Assembly (NCBI GenBank): GCA_963825595.1
Contig: CAWGUE010000024.1
Span: 1 to 64,000 of the forward strand
Source: JARFQH01 sp963825595
Lineage (GTDB): Bacteria; Desulfobacterota; Desulfobacteria; Desulfobacterales; SG8-13
Direction of reading: 5' to 3'
DNA length: 64,000 nt
In this document: positions 58,590 through 64,000 of the stretch, one piece after another
Layout: every line of letters begins with the position of its first letter
Position numbering within the stretch: position 1 is the stretch's first letter
The notes under the pieces: model-generated
What the model saw: only the letters and a program-made list of their open reading frames with translations
Databases searched by the model: none
Told to the model about the DNA's origin: nothing
Program-made: the position numbers and the translations under genes

Positions 58590-60182
58590 TTAAGTTTCCG
58601 TTGGTTCATTAAGTTTCCATTTTTTTAACTTGTTCAATAACGCCGTGTGGGACACACCGAGCCGCCTAGCTGCTTCACGAATGCTACGTGACGCCTGCAA
58701 GGTTTCCATGACGATTTGTTTTTCGTATGAATTGATCCGCTCTTTCAACGAAAAGTGAATAATTGTCTTTAAATTAATCACTTCCGTGGCTTTTTGCAAT
58801 CCATGGCTGATTTCATTACTAAAGAGAATACATTTTACGTAGATGGAATCTTCGTCAGATAGAAATGCTGCCCGCTCGACGACATTCTTAAGCTCGCGGA
58901 TATTTCCCGGCCAGTCATGTCGCATCAGTTTTTGCATGGCCTCTTTGGTCATACCAGGAATCGGTTTGCCAAGTTTGGTGGCGAGCTGAAACAGAAAATG
59001 CTCCACCAGCAAAGGAATGTCTTCCATGCGTTCAACCAGCGGCGGAATGTGGATAGGCAAAACGTTGATGCGGTAGTAAAGGTCCTGGCGAAAAATCCTT
59101 TGGCCCACGAGCTGCTCCAGGTTACGGTTGGTGGCAGTAATAATACGGGTCTGAATGGGAATTTCTTTGGATCCGCCGATCCGGCGAACCAATCTTTCCT
59201 GTATGACCCTTAGGATCTTGGCTTGAGACCCAACCGGCATTTCGCCGATTTCGTCCAAAAAAACCGTTCCTTCTCGAGCCACTTCAAACAGTCCAGGTTT
59301 GCCCTCTCTGCGTCCACCGGTAAAAGCGCCGCCGACATAACCGAAGAGTTCGCTTTCAAGGAGCTGCTCGGGAAGGGCCGCACAGTTGATCGGCACGAAA
59401 GGCCCATTAAGTCCAGCGACGGAGTGCATCGCCCGTGCAAAGAGTTCCTTGCCCGTACCGCTGGCGCCGCGAATTGAAACAACCATATCGGAGCCTGCAA
59501 TTTTGCGGGCAAAGGCGACAGCCGTCTGTATTGTCGGGTGGCGACCAATGATATCGCTGAAGTTGATTTTGACCGGATCGGATATCGATCGGGCAAGCTT
59601 CTTAACCTCCTGCATATCTCTGGCGATTTCAACGGCGCCGACGATCCGTCTTTCAGAATCCCGGATGGGTCTGCCGGTGGAAAAATAATTATACCTGCCG
59701 GTAGCCGTGATCAGATCTTTTTTGACATTGTTAAATATTTTACCTTCTAAACATTCCAGAATTTGAAAGTCAGGCAGATTCAAGGCCTGCACATTGTTAC
59801 CGAGCACACTGCTATCTCCGCAGTCCAGTGCACGCCGGGCCACGCGGTTAATGGTAGTCACCTTTCCCTCCCGATCGATGGAAACCACGCCATCACTGAT
59901 GTTGTCCAATACCACTCGAAAGCGTTTTTCTCTTTCTTCCTGGGGCAAGGTGTCGATTAAGCGGATTTGAATCAAGTCTTGAACTTTGGCCAGGGTTTCA
60001 AATATTTCTTCGGTCGGGACTGCTGGTTCGGGCTTTTCAGCTTCCAGATAGACATGGGCGCGATCTTCGCGACGAACAACCTCCATGGATACAATACTGC
60101 CACCCTGTTGAGCAATGATGGTGGCAATATCGGCGACAATGCCCACCCGGTCTCTGAAAATAAGCTCCAGCCTTAGGTTCAT
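58590..60182 (-). CDS. TyrR/PhhR-like sigma-54 activator (ACT-PAS-AAA+-HTH)
   Basis: A 530-residue enhancer-binding protein. The N-terminal ACT domain (about 1-75; LELIFRDRVGIVADIATII) likely binds an amino acid, a PAS domain follows (about 85-190; VVLDNISDGVVSIDREGKVTTINR in outline), then the AAA+ domain (about 210-440; Walker A GASGTGKELFARAMH, RREGKPGLFE, VFLDEIGEMP, DWPGNIRELKN) and a C-terminal TyrR-type helix-turn-helix (about 490-525; SIREAARRLGVSHTALLNKLKKW). The sigma-54 loop reads GAFTGG, a close variant of GAFTGA. The gene lies directly upstream of the alanine operon, which has a sigma-54 promoter, so it should activate it in response to an amino acid, probably alanine. Confidence 0.92.
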   Translation of the reverse strand: MNLRLELIFRDRVGIVADIATIIAQQGGSIVSMEVVRREDRAHVYLEAEKPEPAVPTEEIFETLAKVQDLIQIRLIDTLPQEEREKRFRVVLDNISDGVVSIDREGKVTTINRVARRALDCGDSSVLGNNVQALNLPDFQILECLEGKIFNNVKKDLITATGRYNYFSTGRPIRDSERRIVGAVEIARDMQEVKKLARSISDPVKINFSDIIGRHPTIQTAVAFARKIAGSDMVVSIRGASGTGKELFARAMHSVAGLNGPFVPINCAALPEQLLESELFGYVGGAFTGGRREGKPGLFEVAREGTVFLDEIGEMPVGSQAKILRVIQERLVRRIGGSKEIPIQTRIITATNRNLEQLVGQRIFRQDLYYRINVLPIHIPPLVERMEDIPLLVEHFLFQLATKLGKPIPGMTKEAMQKLMRHDWPGNIRELKNVVERAAFLSDEDSIYVKCILFSNEISHGLQKATEVINLKTIIHFSLKERINSYEKQIVMETLQASRSIREAARRLGVSHTALLNKLKKWKLNEPTET

Positions 60183-60705
60183 GGTTTCAGTCGGTTTGAT
60201 CGGTTGTGTTGGTTGAAACGTTTGTTCGCGTTAGCCTATTTTCTCGAATGTTCTCGACCAGGGATTCGTGCGCTAAAAATAAAACTGCAGCTTCCAAGAA
60301 AACAAATATCAACCGCATAAATTAATATTGAGAATAATTGAAAATCGTAGGATGGGTCAATACTCAAGATTTCTTATAAGTGTTTTATCAAATGTCCCGC
60401 GGCAGTGATAGGCAGAGGATTTTATAAGGATACGATTCGGCTATCACTGGCTTTTCAATGATTCCGGATCTCGCTGTAGATAGCATTGGTGATATTAATA
60501 ATTTTTAGGCATACTGACCTTATCACCACGCTTGGACCAAAGTGGCAATCCACAATATGCGGGTGTCATATTATTTTATAAGCCTTGATTAATACATCCA
60601 TAGTTACCATTTTCCAACATTAAATGAATATTATGACATGAGAGTCACTTATAGTGATGTTTTCCCGAATGATCAACGTTGCAGTTTTTAGGGAAATAAG
60701 GAACC
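60183..60705. other. Divergent intergenic region
   Basis: About 520 bp, AT-rich, between the TyrR-like gene (minus) and the DUF2254 gene (plus). Promoters are expected but none is certain. No frame, repeat or RNA gene stands out. Confidence 0.4.
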
Positions 60706-61995
60706 ATGCGCACGAGAATCCAAAACATATTGTATCGGCTTCGGGCGAGCTTTTGGTTTTTGCCTGCTTTTATGGCCAGTGCTGCGTTCATTCTATCTTT
60801 TATTACCACCTCAATTGATAAAGTAGTTGCTTATAGAGTCAATGCGCAACAATGGTGGATATATGGCGGAGGAGCCGATGGTGCTCGCACAGTGCTTTCG
60901 GTTATAGCCGGTTCAATGATTACCGTGGCCGGTATCGTCTTTTCCATCACTATCGTCGTTCTTTCACTGGCATCCTCGCAGCTCGGTCCACGTTTGATCC
61001 GGAATTTTATGAATGTCCGCTCCAATCAATTGGTCATGGGTACTTTTGTGTCAACATTTTTAAATTGTATTCTCGTTTTACGCACGGTCAATGCCAGCGC
61101 AGACGCAAGGTTCGTGCCGAGTTCTTCTGTAACGATCGCCATTGTGATGGCTATTACGAGTCTCGGTGTTTTGATTTATTTCATCCATAGCGTTTCGGAA
61201 TCCATACAAGCACAAAATATTATAGCCAGAGTGTGTCGTGATTTGGACAAAGCAGTAGACCGAATTTTTCCTGACAAAATCGGCCAATCAAATGTTCCTG
61301 TAACGGCCTCAAATAAAACAGATTATACGATCCCCAAAAAATGTGACCGCGAAGTCTGTAATATTAAAGCCGACAGTAGTGGTTACATCCAGGCTGTTGA
61401 CGATGGTGCACTAATGAGTATTGCCTTCAAAGAAAATCTTCTTATCTACCTCGGTTACCGTCCTAGCGACTTCATAACTACAGGCAGTGTGATAGTAACC
61501 GTTTGGCCTGGGACCAGGGTCAATGATAAACTTTCGGATAAGATAAACGATGTGTTCATTCTTGGACCGGAAAGAACATTGGAACAAGATGCTGAATTTG
61601 CCATTTCTCAAATGGTCGAAATCGCACTTCGTGCTCTTTCGCCGGGTATCAATGATCCGATTACTGCCATAACCTGCATTGATTGGCTGGGCGTGATTCT
61701 CTGCAAAATGGCCAGTCGCAAGATGCCCCCCTCTCACCTATATGACGAAGAAAACAGATTGCGAATCATTAGGAAACCTTACTCATTTCAGGGATTGGTA
61801 AACGCACCTTATAATTTGATACGGCAAAATTCCGAATCCAAACCGGCGGTCTCCATTCACCTGCTGGAAACCATTGCCATGATTGCGGATCAGGCAACGA
61901 AGAAAAAGGATCGCGAAATTTTGTTGAAGCAGGCCAATCTAGTGTCTGAGGTTGCAAAACCAAACTGTCTACGAACAGTGACCGCGGGGATCTAA
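60706..61995 (+). CDS. DUF2254 membrane protein
   Basis: A 429-residue inner-membrane protein with about four transmembrane helices in the first half (FWFLPAFMASAAFILSFITT; TVLSVIAGSMITVAGIVFSITIVVLSLASSQ in outline; VMGTFVSTFLNCILVL; VTIAIVMAITSLGVLIYFIHS) and a cytoplasmic C-terminal half with LSPGINDPITAITCIDWLG. These are hallmarks of DUF2254, whose function is unknown. The soluble half contains GYIQAVDDGALMSIA, a conserved beta segment. The gene stands alone. Its own ribosome site AAGGAA lies close to ATG 60706. Confidence 0.88.
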   Translation: MRTRIQNILYRLRASFWFLPAFMASAAFILSFITTSIDKVVAYRVNAQQWWIYGGGADGARTVLSVIAGSMITVAGIVFSITIVVLSLASSQLGPRLIRNFMNVRSNQLVMGTFVSTFLNCILVLRTVNASADARFVPSSSVTIAIVMAITSLGVLIYFIHSVSESIQAQNIIARVCRDLDKAVDRIFPDKIGQSNVPVTASNKTDYTIPKKCDREVCNIKADSSGYIQAVDDGALMSIAFKENLLIYLGYRPSDFITTGSVIVTVWPGTRVNDKLSDKINDVFILGPERTLEQDAEFAISQMVEIALRALSPGINDPITAITCIDWLGVILCKMASRKMPPSHLYDEENRLRIIRKPYSFQGLVNAPYNLIRQNSESKPAVSIHLLETIAMIADQATKKKDREILLKQANLVSEVAKPNCLRTVTAGI

Positions 61996-62320
61996 ATAAA
62001 CGCTATAAAAATGTCGTTACAATTATAGATGAATTTTCTAAAGATACTTTCCCGACGATGAAAAATTCCTGATTAGCGGTAATTGGAAGTAAAATAGTCA
62101 ACACAGCTGCTTCCTCTTTCTTGCCATTAAACGAATCGAATGGTTAATCCCCTGCACCCCCATGTATTGTGGTCGGCCCAGAGACGCCTGAAGTTGTGAT
62201 TAGCATATCAATACCTTAAATTGCATAAATTTGACGAATATGAAGATAGGGTATGGTTATCTCAAGAAAACCGGACAAATGTTAGCTTCGGGACTATAGC
62301 AGTTCCACCCACCTGCATTG
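61996..62320. other. Intergenic region between convergent genes
   Basis: About 325 bp with no convincing frame. No strong terminator hairpin with a U tract was found here, although one is expected for the DUF2254 gene. Confidence 0.4.
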
Positions 62321-62572
62321 TCAATTGCTTATCATAATTAATGTTAATCCTATCCCAATCCCAATCCAGAACAAAACACCGATTGTGGCGGTATATACAA
62401 ATTTTGCTTTCCTTCTAATTTCTTTATTCCTATTTTGATTTCTTCCTAAGGGCCTCGGTATCCATTGGCCAAGCGTTACAGTGAAGATTAACACATAGCC
62501 AGTCCAGAACATAATCCCCCAAAACACAATTTCGATTATGAACCAAGTAATTAGTTCTACGATAAATACCAT
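62321..62572 (-). CDS. Small two-helix membrane protein
   Basis: From ATG 62572 the product has 83 residues: two hydrophobic helices (FIVELITWFIIEIVFWGIMFWTGYVLIF in outline; FVYTATIGVLFWIGIGIGLTLIMI) joined by a basic loop (RPLGRNQNRNKEIRRKAK), which should face the cytoplasm. The frame is open to 62641, but the extra part is not membrane-like. I do not recognise the family. It stands alone and its base composition is more AT-rich than its neighbours, so it may be acquired. Confidence 0.6.
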   Translation of the reverse strand: MVFIVELITWFIIEIVFWGIMFWTGYVLIFTVTLGQWIPRPLGRNQNRNKEIRRKAKFVYTATIGVLFWIGIGIGLTLIMISN

Positions 62573-62741
62573 TACATTTTCCGACTTGTGCCTATCGCAA
62601 AATGACCCGGCAGGCATCCTGGTTTTATTCCAAAAAGGCATTCCAGCAGACGAATAAATATCTTCCTTTATGGTATTCTGCGTTTTCTGTTATCTATCCT
62701 AAATAACTCAAGATTTTACTATATGCCCTAAATCCGGACAT

Positions 62742-62773
62742 AAAAAAAGGCAAAGCCGCCGAGCGGCCCTGCC
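62742..62773 (-). terminator. Terminator of the NosL-family gene
   Basis: On the minus strand GGCAGGGCCGC-TC-GGCGGCTTTGCC forms a GC-rich stem with an internal bulge, followed by seven T residues (62742-62748 as A on plus). It lies about 40 bp past the NosL stop. Confidence 0.8.
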
Positions 62774-62811
62774 CATTGTTATGTTGATTTACCTCCCACC
62801 CTGAGTAAATT

Positions 62812-63327
62812 CTAATTTTGGGATTTAGATTTCCTCATCTTCATCAATTTTGTTTTCTTCTGGAGAATCAGAATGTCTTCATACATGTCTTCGAAGGCCG
62901 CCCGCATAACTTCCTCGAACGTGGCCGGCCGACCGCCATGCGATCTCATGAAGTTGTCGGCCGCCTTTTTCGATGCAAAGGCCCATTTGGCCCGGGCGGT
63001 CATCACCCCCATCCTTTCGCCGCCGATGACCCAGTAAGCCTTGTCGGCATCGATTTGCTGTTTGGTGTCGTAATCACCGACGGTGATCTTGGAAACCGGC
63101 ATCTCACTGTGCAGCGCCATATCGATCGCGGCACAGTGCACCGAACAGACACCGGTCTCGGAGCCATCCTCGTGCCTGATGATTACCCAGGAATGCCCAT
63201 ATTTGGCTCTGCTCATACCGCAGTAAACACACTCTTTGTCATCCGCCAATCCAATGCCTGAAAAAACGAAAATGAAAACAACCCCTGCCAGCGGCCAGAT
63301 CCGTAAGAGCCGAGACCCGATGTGCAT
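62812..63327 (-). CDS. NosL-family copper-binding protein
   Basis: A 171-residue exported protein with signal peptide (WPLAGVVFIFVFSGIGLA) and the NosL signature CVYCGM (about 33-38), which in NosL holds Cu(I) for nitrous-oxide reductase assembly. A second Cys pair follows in GVCSVHCAA, and a Met-rich region (GGERMGVMTARAKWAF) is also typical. The usual lipobox is missing, so it is probably periplasmic and soluble. No nos genes are nearby, so it may serve another copper protein or be a stand-alone paralogue. The C-terminus is a Lys-rich tail (KKTKLMKMRKSKS). A terminator follows. Confidence 0.85.
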   Translation of the reverse strand: MHIGSRLLRIWPLAGVVFIFVFSGIGLADDKECVYCGMSRAKYGHSWVIIRHEDGSETGVCSVHCAAIDMALHSEMPVSKITVGDYDTKQQIDADKAYWVIGGERMGVMTARAKWAFASKKAADNFMRSHGGRPATFEEVMRAAFEDMYEDILILQKKTKLMKMRKSKSQN

Positions 63328-63536
63328 CCCATCGCCTCCTCTTCTCTATCCGTAATGTCACATTTTCTGTCGCTTCACCAAAATTGGTTAATTCTTTATA
63401 GCGAAGTTCAGGTTCGCAGGCCCGGTCGATGCCCTTGTCACAATGATGGTACGGCAATTTGCCGGAGGCAAATTTTGGGGTGGCATTCAGGCGCTTCCCT
63501 GCTATCGATACCCGCTGGCCGAAAACCCCTGACGCG

Positions 63537-64000
63537 TCAGCTCGCAGACACGACCAAAACATTATTCAACGTTCCGAACTCGTTGGGGACGGTGAATTCA
63601 TTTTCGGAGCACTCGCGCCAATGGCCGTCCACCATAAACTTGAATTCGTAGCGTCCGGGGGGAAGCCTCAATGTGGTCTTCCAGCGCCCCTCTTCGTCCT
63701 TTGTCATGGGGGTGGCCTTGCTGTCCCACTTGTTGAAATCTCCGGCCACGTTGACTTCCTTCGCATCCGTGGCTTTCAAACGCAAAGTGACCTTTCGGCT
63801 CAAGGAATTGACGCTGACGTTTTGAATTTCCAGCTTTTCCCCCTTGGCCAGCCAGAACAGCTGGTGTGCCAGGTCGGAGCTGCTCTGGATGTATTGTTCA
63901 ATGGTTTTGATCTGCTCCCGGTAGGGAGTGTCGGACGGCATTCTGTGGCTCACAACCGCGGTCATGACTTGAGTGGCCGACAGCAGATTGTTTAAATCCA
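63537..64000 (-). CDS. CBM48 glycogen-binding-domain protein, cut by right edge
   Basis: The last 80 residues form an AMPK/isoamylase-type carbohydrate-binding module (VTLRLKATDAKEVNVAGDFNKWD; RWKTTLRLPPGRYEFKFMVDGHW), with the Trp and Lys expected in a glucan-binding face. Upstream is a helical region (about residues 1-55 from ATG 63965). The frame has no stop between 63965 and the window end and the residues there still look coding (DLNNLLSATQV), so the start probably lies outside. Proteins of this build are common in Desulfobacterota and may sense or bind glycogen. The gap to the NosL gene (63328-63536) has no gene. Confidence 0.82.
   Translation of the reverse strand, partial: DLNNLLSATQVMTAVVSHRMPSDTPYREQIKTIEQYIQSSSDLAHQLFWLAKGEKLEIQNVSVNSLSRKVTLRLKATDAKEVNVAGDFNKWDSKATPMTKDEEGRWKTTLRLPPGRYEFKFMVDGHWRECSENEFTVPNEFGTLNNVLVVSAS

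Overview
The window reads as a chromosomal segment of a Gram-negative anaerobe, most likely a Desulfobacterota (sulfate-reducer-like) bacterium. This is inferred from gene content and protein style (LEPRxLL surface protein, rubrerythrin-like protein, CimA-type isoleucine route, GlrK/lipoprotein/GlrR triad, many sensor kinases and sigma-54 activators); there is no rRNA marker here to prove it.

Layout. 1-7079 (minus): one giant surface-type repeat protein gene (LEPRxLL motif, DUF4347, cadherin-like and beta-helix repeats) that runs off the left edge and is split by a 28-bp tandem duplication which shifts the frame. 7.9-12.4 kb: a REC-kinase-REC hybrid, a small membrane protein and a PAS-PAS-SpoIIE phosphatase. 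13-18 kb: an FN3 secreted protein and a GlrR/lipoprotein/GlrK signalling operon. 18.3-23.7 kb: MltF, inositol-phosphate synthase, a CDP-alcohol phosphatidyltransferase (together a probable inositol-lipid route) and a Dus-family protein. 24-28.5 kb: an unknown protein, then HD-GYP and PilZ c-di-GMP genes, each bracketed by copies of small repeats with inverted termini. 28.7-36 kb: envelope and housekeeping genes (LptA-like, rubrerythrin-like, TPR, FtsB, MurJ, rpsT, LptE, LeuS). 36.5-45.4 kb: RNase G, YajC-SecD-SecF, DprA, TopA.

45.4-52.6 kb is an ilvB-ilvN-ilvC-cimA-leuA operon controlled by a complete attenuator: a leader peptide packed with Leu/Ile/Val codons, a strong terminator, and a 15-bp antiterminator whose 5' strand lies inside the last leader codons. 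leuA carries a single-base frameshift at its 3' end. 52.7-60.2 kb is an alanine-use operon (two alanine dehydrogenases, an orphan binding protein, an Na+/alanine symporter and a 48-residue small protein) behind a sigma-54 promoter, a palindromic upstream site and a TyrR-like activator gene. 60.7-64 kb holds a DUF2254 protein, a small membrane protein, a NosL-family protein and a CBM48 protein cut by the right edge.

The strongest observations are the branched-chain attenuator, the sigma-54/TyrR-like alanine circuit, the frame-shifting duplication in the giant surface gene, and the c-di-GMP genes bracketed by MITE-like repeats. I see no tRNA, rRNA, CRISPR array, transposase gene or integrase gene.
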